NCBI GenBank assembly: GCA_004292955.1
Contig: RDXX01000027.1
Coordinates: forward strand, 33,748 to 97,747
Reading direction: 5' to 3'
From: Oscillatoriales cyanobacterium
GTDB lineage: Bacteria; Cyanobacteriota; Cyanobacteriia; Cyanobacteriales; Microcoleaceae
DNA: 64,000 nucleotides
Position 1 is the first letter of the stretch. Each line of letters starts with the position of its first letter. Below the pieces are notes generated by a model. The model saw only the letters and a program-made list of their open reading frames with translations. It made no database searches and was not told the DNA's origin. The position numbers were made by a program, and so were the translations under genes. Of this stretch, positions 17,831-27,800 are shown one piece after another.

Positions 17831-18729
17831 TAAGTCTTAATTTACCCGCTCGTAGTAAGTCTTAGGGTGCGCCGCCATCAACAATATGTCGAGCAAATCG
17901 AACCATATAGTAGCAACGCACCATGCCAGGGGTGGCTTAACTAATATCATTTCTCTCAATTAGGACTTACGCACTGGTGGTCTGAAACCGGATTTTTTTA
18001 CAAAAATTATTCTCTAGAGGCACAACTTTTGGGGAAAAACCTGTTTACTCGATCTAAAATGCGTAATTAGTGTCAATTTTTGATACTAAAAAATTAGTTT
18101 TAAGTGTGTTTACTCAACTATTTTTCAGGTCATCGCTGCTCAAAAAGTCGATTTTTATTGAAGATTTTTTATGTATCGGCACCCTAGGGCTTCAGACTAC
18201 GTTTATCAACGTTAATCAGCCGTTTCCCTATCCATCAAAAAATTATGGGCGTTGCTGAATTTAGGTATGATTCAGTCGCTTAGGCAATCTCGGAAATGAG
18301 CGAGTAGGGGCAATTCATGAATTGCCCCTACTCGCTCATTTCCGAGGCAAATCATACTCCAAATCAGGAACGCCTAATTTTGTTCTCTAATTATACCGCG
18401 AATTTAGGAATACCAATTTGCTTACTTGTTCAGACGAAAAGAACATCAGGTTTGAGCGAACCAACTATACAATAAACAATCCTAATTTTTTATTGGTATT
18501 TAGAGGGTGGCAAAACTTGCGATCGCTTTTGGTAGTAGCAATAAAATGAAAATCATGTGGAAATTACGGATTCTAATCAGACCCCAAGTACGTTAAGATA
18601 ATTTGTATCACAAACATAGTCAACCAAAAAACTCCCAAAAAGCTCTCAGATATTGTGTAAAAAAGCACACTTTTAGATTGACTGTGGTATATTATAACAT
18701 AATTCACTCACTAGATTTAATTTAACTAA
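17831..18729. other. Long intergenic region before the multikinase
   Basis: About 900 bp. A GGTGGTCTGAAACCGGATTTTTT repeat fragment lies at about 17968-17990 and a palindromic MITE at 18248-18374. The remainder, to the start at 18730, is AT-rich and probably holds the promoter of the large kinase. A 62-codon open frame at 18070-18258 runs into the MITE and is not considered a gene. Confidence 0.5.
18248..18374. mobile_element. MITE with terminal inverted repeats and a perfect 56-bp palindrome
   Basis: The left end GGCGTTGCTGAATTTAGGTA is the near reverse complement of the right end, which ends in AATCAGGAACGCC. Terminal repeats are about 25 bp and both include TATGATT. The centre, 18290-18345, is a perfect palindrome without a loop, centred on TTCATGAA. 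No coding capacity, so it must be mobilised in trans. Confidence 0.7.
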
Positions 18730-21700
18730 ATGCTTATGAGTATTAAGATTAACTACCAATTAATAGAAAAAATCAACCAAGGTTTGAATACAGTAGTTTA
18801 TCGGGCTCAGAGGAAGCAAGATCGACAAGCTGTAATCATCAAAATTTTGAGAGCAGAATATCCTAATCTCGAAGAGATTATGCAATTGAGACATGAATAC
18901 GAACTCTCTAGAAATCTCAATTTAGAAGGTATTGTCAAGCCCTACGGATTAGAAAATCATCGCAATGGTCTGGCATTGATATTAGAAGATTCAAAAGGAG
19001 AAGCACTCAAAAACTTTTTGAGCATTCACAAGCTTAAACTAAAAGATTTTTTATCAATCGCTATTCAGTTAGCAGATACTCTGGGTAAACTGCATGACAA
19101 CCAAATTATTCATAAAGATATTAAACCAACAAATATCATCATCCATCCTGCCACCCTCCAAGTAAAAATTACTGACTTTAGTATTGCTACGCGATTGTCT
19201 AGATCGACCCAAACACTCAGCCATCCCAATTTACTAGAAGGCACAATTGCCTATATGTCACCAGAGCAAACTGGGCGGATGAATCGCTCAATTGACTACC
19301 GCACAGACTTCTACTCTTTAGGTATCACATTCTATGAAATGATGTGCGGTGAAGTGCCATTTAAAGCTACAGATCCAATGGAATTAGTTCACTGCCATAT
19401 CGCTAAACAGCCTGTATCGCCCTGGAAGATTATATGTGCAAAAGAGCAAAATAGGCAAGTAGAAATTAGCAGCAATCACTCCAAATCTCAAATTCAAAAT
19501 GGCGAGATTCTCAAAGCAATTTCTGACATTGTGATGAAATTAATAGCCAAGACTGCTGAAGATAGATATCAAAGTGGTTATGGCCTCAAGGCCGATCTAG
19601 AACAATGTCTAAATCAATTGCAGCAAAGTGGAAAAAATTGTAACTTTATTCCGGGCAAGTGTGATAAATCAGGTCATTTTCTGATCCCCCAAAAACTGTA
19701 CGGACGAGAAACGCAAGTAGCCAATCTAATGGATGCTTTTGATAGAGTTAGTGCTGGAACAGCCGAGATGATGCTAGTTTCCGGTTACTCAGGAATAGGT
19801 AAATCATGCTTAGTTTATGAAATCCACAAACCCATTGTCAGAGCAAGGGGTTATTTTATCGCTGGTAAGTTCGATCAATTTAAACGCAATATTCCCTATG
19901 GAGCCTTGATTCAAGCTTTTGAAGAACTAATTCGACAATTGTTAACAGAAAGTTCTGAAAAAATAAATTTTTGGAAACAGGAGATTTTAAATAATTTAGG
20001 TCAAAATACTAGAGTCATAATTGACGTTATTCCCGAATTACAATTAATTGTTGGCGAGCAACCCGAAGTTACTCAACTAGGGGCAAGCGAATCACAAAAC
20101 CGTTTCAATCATGTTTTTCAACAATTCATTCATATTTTTACCCAAAAAGCACATCCCCTAGTATTATTTTTAGATGATTTGCAGTGGGCAGATTCTGCTT
20201 CTTTGAAATTGATTCATGTGCTGCTAACTGACCGAGATAGCAAATATTTATTCGTGATTGGAGCATATCGAAATAACGAAGTCAGCCCAGCTCATCCGTT
20301 AATGCAGACCTTAGATAGTATTTATTCATCTGGATCGATCGTCAATAATATCATCCTTCAACCGTTGACATTTAATACCGTCAGTCAATTAGTTGCTGAT
20401 ACTTTGGGTGAAAGCTTCTTATCAGCAGCATCTCCTCTGACTTGCTTGTTCGATCAACAAGAACAACTTGAGGAAGAAAGTTTACTTGTAGGAAACGATG
20501 GATATGAAACACAAAGATGGCAATTACTAGCTGAGCTAGTTTTCAATAAAACTCAAGGAAATCCCTTTTTCTTAACTCAGCTACTCACTACCCTTTACGC
20601 AGAAAAGCTGTTGACATTCGACTTCAGCATTGGCAGATGGCAGTGGGACATGGGACAGATTCAAACTGTAGGAATCGCCGATTATAATGTCGTCGAACTC
20701 ATCGCCAGAAACATTGAAAAACTACCTTCAGATACCCAGAAAGTTTTAAAGTTAGCAGCTTGTATTGGGAATCGATTTGATTTGGATGTTTTGGCAATAG
20801 TCAATGAAAAATCTATATCAGAAACGGCATCTGCTTTATGGGAGGGGCTTCAGACTGGTCTAATTTTGCCTTTGGGAGAAAGTGCTTGCAAAATACCGTT
20901 ACTGTGCCAGAGTAATGAGTCCTTGGTAGTAGCCAATACTCAAGGAACCCAATTAGAAATTAATAATTACAAAGTTTCCTACAGATTTTTGCATGACCGA
21001 GTGCAGCAAGCAGCATATTCTCTGATTCCTACTGAGCAGCAAAAAGCTACGCACCTGAAAATTGGTCAACTCTTGTTACAGAATATGAATCCAGACATCC
21101 TAGAAGACAATATCTTTGATATTGTTAACCAGCTAAATGTCGGAGTGGAATTCCTTACCGAGCAAGAAGAAAAATATAACCTGGCTCACTTAAATTTAAT
21201 AGCTGGTCGGAAAGCCAAAGCAGCGTCAGCTTATGAAGCTGCTGTCACACAACTAAGAGTAGGGTTAAAACTCTTAGCAGAAAACAGTTGGCAGACCAAC
21301 TACAATCTGACACTATCACTCTATGTAGAAGCCGTAGAAGCGGAATATCTTAATACCAATTACGAAAGGTCAGCAACCCTGGCTGAAGTTGTTTTGCAAA
21401 AAGCAAACACTCTGCTCGAAAGAGTGAAGGTATACGAGCTCCAAATCCAGTTTTATATGGCTCAAAATCAGATGTTAAAAGCCATTGATACGGGTCTGCA
21501 AGTATTGGATATGCTGGGTGTTTCCTTGTCAAATGAAGTGGGCGACGGGGGTTTTGTTTTTGAGTTACCAAAGCTCAGCGACTTAGAAAATATCCCAGAA
21601 ATGACAGACCCCTACAAAATAGCAGCTTTAAGGATAATGACATCCCTTGTTTCTCCTGCTGTCGCTGCTAATCCCGAAATTTTGCCCCTGCTTATAGTGA

Positions 21701-24408
21701 GCTTGGTTAAAATCTGCCTGGAACACGGCAACTCCCCTCTTAGTGCTGTTGCGTATGTCTCTTATAGTGTAATACTGTGTTCGGCAATCGGGGATATAGA
21801 TGCCGGATATCATGCAGGCAACTTGGCTTTAAAGTTGTTGGATAAATTTAATGCGAACTCGCTTATATGTAAAGTACATCAAATATTTTATGGTTTGGTT
21901 ATACATTGGAAAGCGCATGGTAAAGAAGCGTTGTTACCCTTACTCTCTGGGCTACAAAGTGGACTGGAAACTGGAGATATAGAATATGCTGGTTATTGTA
22001 TTACTGTTTATTGCGCGAGCATATTTTTGACGGGGGAGCGATTAGACATTGTAGATCATAAGCAAAGACAATATCTTGATTTGGCAATCAAGCTAAAACA
22101 AGACTATTCAATCTACTACATCAAAATATTCCACCAAATGACGCTAAATCTTGAAGATAGAAGTGGAGAAAAATGTCAGTTGATTGGCGAAAGTTTTAAT
22201 GAAACACAAATGCTGCCTGTTTTTATTGAAAGTAACAATCGAACTTTGCTATATGTTTCCTATCTTGCCAAAACAATTCTTTCTTATCTATTTAAAGAAC
22301 CTAAGAATGCTATTGCCAGCGCCAGTTTAGGCGCAGAACACGCAGGTAACGTCATGGGTATGGTAGTTTCTGCTCCTCATAACTTCTATTATTCCCTTGC
22401 TCTACTCGCTGTTTATCCTCAAGTTTCTCAGGCCGAACAACAACAATATATGAGCTTGGTAGAAGCTAATCAACAACAAATGCAGAAATGGGCATTCCAT
22501 GCCCCCTTTAACTTCCAGCATAAGTACGAACTTGTGGAGGCCGAAAAAGCAAGGATTCAAGGGCAAATTGTAGAATCAATGGACTATTATGACCGAGCTA
22601 TAACGGGAGCTAAAGAACAAGGATACATTCAGGAAGAAGCACTAGCTTCAGAACTAGCGGCAGAGTTTTATTTATCCCTGGGCAGAGACAAGTTTGCTCA
22701 AATTTATCTGACACAGGCTTACTATGGATATATTCGTTGGGGAGCCAATGCCAAAGTTAAAGATTTAGAGTCTAGATATCCTTTGGTATTTTCCGAGATT
22801 CTAAAGCGAGAATCCATAGGCCTAGAGATTAATAGGACAACAACATCGGTCGCAGGAGGAAATTCGGCGGTATTGGATTTGTCTACTGTCAACAAAGCAT
22901 CTCTAGCCTTGGCTGAGGAAATAGTGCTGGATAAGTTGCTGAATAAGTTACTTAAAATTGTGATGGAAAATGCCGGAGCTACAAGTAGCTGCCTGATTCT
23001 AGAAAAAGATGGAAAGCTTTTGATAGAAGCTACAGGTGTTGTGGATAGTGATGCGGTTGTATTGTATTCAGACTCACCATTTGAAACAAGTGACAATCTT
23101 CCTATTTCTATGATTAATTATGTTCGCATTGCCAAAGAAAATATCGCATTAAATGATGCAGCAGTTTCAGGAATATTTATCAACGATCCTTACATCATCA
23201 AAACCAAGCCGAAGTCAATCTTGTCTATGCCTCTTATTAATCAAGGCAAACTAATTGGAATTATTTATTTAGAAAATAATCTGACAGTAGGTGCCTTTAC
23301 AACGGAGAGGCTGGAATTGTTGAAGATACTTTCTTCACAGATAGCTATCTCCCTTAAAAATGCGATGCTCTATGGTAAATTGGAAGCCGCAACTCAAAAA
23401 TTGAAAACAGCCAACGAGCAATTAGACGATTACAACCAAAGGCTGGAACAGAAAGTCGAAGCAAGGACGCTGGAGTTACAAGAAAAAAATAGACTTTTGA
23501 GAGAACAAGCAGTTGAGCTTGAACTTGCTTTACAGGAATTGCAAGCGACACAGACTCAACTAATTCAGACTGAAAAAATGTCAAGTCTGGGGCAATTGGT
23601 TGGTGGTATAGCTCACGAAATTAATAACCCGATTAACTTTATCTATGGCAATCTTACCCACTCTAGTGACTATGTCGATCACTTGCTGGGGTTGCTGAAT
23701 CTTTACCAGCAGCAATTGCCTAATGCAACTCCTGAGATTCAAAACTATGCAGAAGATATTGATATCGAATTCATAATTTCAGATTTTCCTAGATTGATTG
23801 ATTCGATGCAGGTAGGGGCAGAGCGCATTCGCCAGATTGTCTTGTCGCTACGGAATTTCTCGCGCTTGGATGAGGCTCAAATGAAACCAGTAGATATCCA
23901 TGAAGGGATCGATAGCACTCTGCTGCTGTTACAAAATCAGCTACAAGCCAGCACCTCAAAATTAGGTATTGAAATTGTTAAAGAGTATGGAAAATTGCCT
24001 AGGGTAGAGTGTTACCCCGGCTTTTTGAACCAAGTATTTATGAATATACTCAACAATGCGATTGATGCGATTGAAGAGTCATTTGCGGTTTGTCCCACAG
24101 TAGCTGCACAGAAAAAAGAATTTGTGACGCATAATAAAGGAAAAATTTGCATTCGCACCAGAGTCGTAAACCGTAATAAAGTGGAGATATCTATTGCGGA
24201 CAATGGAGCGGGGATGACTGAGGAAGTATGTCGAAAAATTTTCGATCCTTTCTTTACTACGAAACCTGTGGGATCGGGTACTGGTTTGGGGTTAGCTATT
24301 AGCTATCAAATTGTGGTGGAAAAACATCAGGGGAGCTTAACTTGTATTTCAGCACGAGGTAAGGGAGCGGATTTCGTGATTGAGATTCCTATTCAGCAGA
24401 AAATTTAA
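18730..24408 (+). CDS. Ser/Thr kinase - AAA ATPase - GAF - histidine kinase fusion
   Basis: 1892 residues, the cyanobacterial 'multikinase' architecture. Residues about 6-290 are a Hanks-type Ser/Thr kinase (HKDIKPTN with catalytic Asp130; DFS in place of [14 protein letters not shown] activation segment, usual in this family). Then comes an AAA-type ATPase: Walker A GYSGIGKS at 352-359 and Walker [14 protein letters not shown] long helical TPR-like region runs from about 800 to 1350, a GAF domain follows (about 1398-1555), then a coiled coil and a histidine kinase with His1629 in [19 protein letters not shown] and [11 protein letters not shown]. The start could also be the ATG two codons downstream. 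The signal is unknown. The histidine kinase core is closely related to that of the kinase at 40545-43595. Confidence 0.93.
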   Translation: MLMSIKINYQLIEKINQGLNTVVYRAQRKQDRQAVIIKILRAEYPNLEEIMQLRHEYELSRNLNLEGIVKPYGLENHRNGLALILEDSKGEALKNFLSIHKLKLKDFLSIAIQLADTLGKLHDNQIIHKDIKPTNIIIHPATLQVKITDFSIATRLSRSTQTLSHPNLLEGTIAYMSPEQTGRMNRSIDYRTDFYSLGITFYEMMCGEVPFKATDPMELVHCHIAKQPVSPWKIICAKEQNRQVEISSNHSKSQIQNGEILKAISDIVMKLIAKTAEDRYQSGYGLKADLEQCLNQLQQSGKNCNFIPGKCDKSGHFLIPQKLYGRETQVANLMDAFDRVSAGTAEMMLVSGYSGIGKSCLVYEIHKPIVRARGYFIAGKFDQFKRNIPYGALIQAFEELIRQLLTESSEKINFWKQEILNNLGQNTRVIIDVIPELQLIVGEQPEVTQLGASESQNRFNHVFQQFIHIFTQKAHPLVLFLDDLQWADSASLKLIHVLLTDRDSKYLFVIGAYRNNEVSPAHPLMQTLDSIYSSGSIVNNIILQPLTFNTVSQLVADTLGESFLSAASPLTCLFDQQEQLEEESLLVGNDGYETQRWQLLAELVFNKTQGNPFFLTQLLTTLYAEKLLTFDFSIGRWQWDMGQIQTVGIADYNVVELIARNIEKLPSDTQKVLKLAACIGNRFDLDVLAIVNEKSISETASALWEGLQTGLILPLGESACKIPLLCQSNESLVVANTQGTQLEINNYKVSYRFLHDRVQQAAYSLIPTEQQKATHLKIGQLLLQNMNPDILEDNIFDIVNQLNVGVEFLTEQEEKYNLAHLNLIAGRKAKAASAYEAAVTQLRVGLKLLAENSWQTNYNLTLSLYVEAVEAEYLNTNYERSATLAEVVLQKANTLLERVKVYELQIQFYMAQNQMLKAIDTGLQVLDMLGVSLSNEVGDGGFVFELPKLSDLENIPEMTDPYKIAALRIMTSLVSPAVAANPEILPLLIVSLVKICLEHGNSPLSAVAYVSYSVILCSAIGDIDAGYHAGNLALKLLDKFNANSLICKVHQIFYGLVIHWKAHGKEALLPLLSGLQSGLETGDIEYAGYCITVYCASIFLTGERLDIVDHKQRQYLDLAIKLKQDYSIYYIKIFHQMTLNLEDRSGEKCQLIGESFNETQMLPVFIESNNRTLLYVSYLAKTILSYLFKEPKNAIASASLGAEHAGNVMGMVVSAPHNFYYSLALLAVYPQVSQAEQQQYMSLVEANQQQMQKWAFHAPFNFQHKYELVEAEKARIQGQIVESMDYYDRAITGAKEQGYIQEEALASELAAEFYLSLGRDKFAQIYLTQAYYGYIRWGANAKVKDLESRYPLVFSEILKRESIGLEINRTTTSVAGGNSAVLDLSTVNKASLALAEEIVLDKLLNKLLKIVMENAGATSSCLILEKDGKLLIEATGVVDSDAVVLYSDSPFETSDNLPISMINYVRIAKENIALNDAAVSGIFINDPYIIKTKPKSILSMPLINQGKLIGIIYLENNLTVGAFTTERLELLKILSSQIAISLKNAMLYGKLEAATQKLKTANEQLDDYNQRLEQKVEARTLELQEKNRLLREQAVELELALQELQATQTQLIQTEKMSSLGQLVGGIAHEINNPINFIYGNLTHSSDYVDHLLGLLNLYQQQLPNATPEIQNYAEDIDIEFIISDFPRLIDSMQVGAERIRQIVLSLRNFSRLDEAQMKPVDIHEGIDSTLLLLQNQLQASTSKLGIEIVKEYGKLPRVECYPGFLNQVFMNILNNAIDAIEESFAVCPTVAAQKKEFVTHNKGKICIRTRVVNRNKVEISIADNGAGMTEEVCRKIFDPFFTTKPVGSGTGLGLAISYQIVVEKHQGSLTCISARGKGADFVIEIPIQQKI

Positions 24409-24861
24409 TAAGGAGAAGGTAGCAGGTATAATTTTTCTGAAAATTTGATAGTTAAAAATTATTCTATATTTTCGTCTTTCGATTATTGGCAATACCCTTT
24501 TTCAAGGGTTTTGCTACATCAGTCATGGACGCAAGTTTCACATTAAAGAAAGGTACGTTGTTGCGCTTGAGCGCTCTCATGTATCAACTAGAGCGCTCAA
24601 GCGCAACAACGTACCTAATTTTCGGACATTAGCGCTAAGTGAACCTTATAGAAATATAATAGGTGAGTTTAGGAATAGCAACTAAAATATAACGATGCCA
24701 GTGACTAGGTTTATGGGCTTGTATAAAGGGGTTTAACCCCTTATGTATGACGGCATTTTTGTTAATAATTTAAGCCTTTTGGCTGGATCAGCTTAACTCA
24801 GCAATAGTTACGAAAACAAAGAAAAAAAAACTCTGTATACCTCGATATAAGGAAAAATAAA
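24409..24861. other. Intergenic region upstream of the NRPS
   Basis: 453 bp containing the 27-bp REP palindrome (24551-24616) and a small AAGGGGTTTAACCCCTTA palindrome at about 24726-24743. The NRPS ribosome site AAGGA (24849-24853) lies eight bases before its ATG. The promoter is probably in the AT-rich 150 bp before it but could not be fixed. Confidence 0.5.
24551..24616. repeat. Perfect 27-bp inverted REP pair upstream of the NRPS
   Basis: Left arm 24551-24577 begins AGGTACGTTGTTGCGCTTGA; the right arm 24590-24616 is its exact reverse complement; the loop is 12 bases. The arm is the same REP unit found around the RAYT gene, here arranged head to head as a BIME. Confidence 0.85.
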
Positions 24862-27800
24862 ATGTTAGATAATTTCCCGGATAGGTGCATTCACGAACTA
24901 TTTGAGTTCCAAGTAGAGCGATCGCCTGATGCCATTGCCGTAATTTTTGAAGGGAAGCAGCTAACTTATCAGGACTTAAACTCTCAAGCTAACCAGTTGG
25001 CACATTATCTGAAGACTGTGGGTGTTGGGCCAGAGGTATTGGTGGCAGCCTGTGTGGAGCGATCGCTGGAGATGGTTGTAGGTCTATTAGGTATTCTGAA
25101 AGCAGGGGGAGCTTATGTACCGCTAGATCCGCATTATCCGGCAAATAGACTGGCATTTATGTTGGAACATTCTCAAACGCCAGTGTTGCTTACACAACAG
25201 CATTTAGTCGAGTCTCTTCCCTCGCATCAAGCGCGTGTCATCTGTTTGGATGGGAATTTAGAAACTGTCGATCGCTCCAGAGAGGAAAATCCAGACAGTG
25301 GGGTGACATCGGATAATTTAGCTTATGTGATTTACACATCCGGCTCAACTGGTCAACCGAAGGGAGTAGCGATCGAGCATCGGGGTGCTGTCAACACTCT
25401 ACTCGATATCAACCAACGCTTTGAAGTGGGAGCGGGCGATCGGGTCTTAGCTCTATCTTCCCTGAGCTTTGACCTATCGGTATATGATATTTTCGGCTTG
25501 CTGGCAGCAGGAGGAACTGTTGTAATCCCTCAAGTATCAGCAACGCCAGATCCCGCTCACTGGGTCGATTTGATAGTGCAAGCACAAGTCACTATCTGGA
25601 ACTCTGCACCGGCATTGATGCAGATGCTGGTAGATTATGCCGCTGTTCATAGCAAAGATTTATCTTCGTCTCTGCGATTAGTCCTTCTCAGCGGCGATTG
25701 GATACCTTTGACTTTGCCAGATCAAATCAAAAATTTAGTTTCTAGGTGGGTGTCGGAAAGTTTAGATTTAGATATTGAACCTCAGTTGAGTAGGGCGGGC
25801 GTCCAGCCCGGCCAGTGCCTTGATTCAAGCTCTCAGCTAGACGAATCTTTAATCCCTGCTGTCATCGGCTTAGGAGGTGCAACGGAGGCTTCTATCTGGT
25901 CGATTTTATATCCCATCGAAACAATAGACCCCACCTGGAAAAGTATCCCTTACGGTGGGTCAATGACCAACCAGCATTTTTATGTGCTCGACGAAGCGAT
26001 GGAACCATGTCAAGAGGGAGTAGTCGGAGAGCTTTATATTGGGGGAATTGGTCTAGCCCGATGCTATTGGCGAGATGAGGAAAAGACTAGCAAACGCTTC
26101 ATCACTCATCCCCATACAGGCGATCGGCTTTACTGTACGGGCGATTTGGGTAGCTATCTGCCGGATGGCAACATCGAGTTTATAGGCCGCATCGACCACC
26201 AAGTGAAAATTCGCGGTTTCCGCATTGAACTAGGCGAGATTGAAGCGGTGCTGGGACAACACCCCGACGTGCAGGTAGCAGTGGTAGCAGCACAAGAAGA
26301 TGTCCCCGGACAGAAGCGCTCGATCGCCGCTTATGTTGTTTCCAAGGTCACCGCAGAACGAATACCCTTTAAAAGCGAGTGTTTAGCAGAATTTGATGGC
26401 GATCGCTCAGTTAAGTTAGAAACAGAAGACATATCGATCAGTGGGATTGGCGCGATCGGAGTGCCAGATAATTGGTCAAAAGGTAAACGCCTGCACTTGC
26501 GCCTCGTGCTACCGGGAGATACCGAAGAGCGATGTTTTGAGGGAACTGTCGCTTGGTGTCAAGGAAATCAGGCAGGAATTGAGTTATCTCTCACAGCGAG
26601 TGAAAAAGCTGTGATTCAGCAGAGTATGGACTACCTCCTAGAAACTCAAGGCTTCTTAAAATTTTTGCAACGCACGACAGCGGGCAAGTTGCGTAACTTC
26701 CTGAAAGATAAGTTGCCAGACTATATGGTGCCTTCCAGCTTTGTGTTCCTGAAAACCATGCCGCTCACGCCCAACGGCAAAATAGACCGTCAGAAGCTAC
26801 TAGCGCCTGCCATTAAAATTCCCGAACTAGGACAAGATTATGTGGCACCTCAAACTCCTGTGGAAGATGTGGTGGCAGGAATCTGGGCCGAAGTTCTGGG
26901 ACTAGAGCGAGTGGGTATTCGCGACAATTTCTTAGAATTGGGAGGTCACTCTCTGGTAGTCACGCAGATTGCAACTCGAATCCGAGACACTTTCCAGGTA
27001 GAGTTACCTTTGCGTACCTTGTTTGAGTCTGCCACAGTCGCCGATCTGGCTCGCAATCTGGAAATCGCCAGTCAAAAATCTCCAACACCCCAGCCTTCCT
27101 CGATTCAACCGATTTCGCGGCATCGGGACTTACCTCTATCCTTCAGCCAGCAACAACTGTGGTTTTTATGTCAACTGGCTCCCGATCTACCTTTTTATAA
27201 CGAACCGATTACCATTCGCCTACCTGGTTCCGTCAACATTGCTGCTCTGGAGCGCAGCATCAACGAAATCATCAAGCGTCACGAAATTTTGCGAACGACC
27301 TTTGCTGTCGTGGATGGGCAGCCAGTGATGGTGATTCAAGATGCCTTTAATTTCATCCTGCCAGTGGTGAATATTGGGGAATTGCCAGAGGCAGAACGGG
27401 AGTCTGAAGCATTGCGGCTGGGAACTTTGGAAGCGCAGCAGCCTTTTGACCTTACCCAAGGGCCACTGCTGCGGGGTACTCTCATGCGGTTGGGCGAGGC
27501 TGATTACAGGTTGTTCCTGACCATACACCACATCGCGATCGATGGTGTTTCTTTGTACAGCTTGTTTATGAAGGAACTGGCGACACTCTACAGCGCCTTT
27601 TCTTTGGGCGGGCGATCGCCCCTGCCAGAACTGCCGGTTCAGTTTGCGGACTTTGCCTATTGGCAACGGCAATGGCTACAGCCAGAGGTGCTGGAAAACC
27701 AACTGAGATACTGGAAACAGCAACTAGCGAATCTGTCAACGCTGCAACTGCCCACAGATCGATCGCGATCGCCAATCCAAACTTTTCGGGGTGCAAGGCA

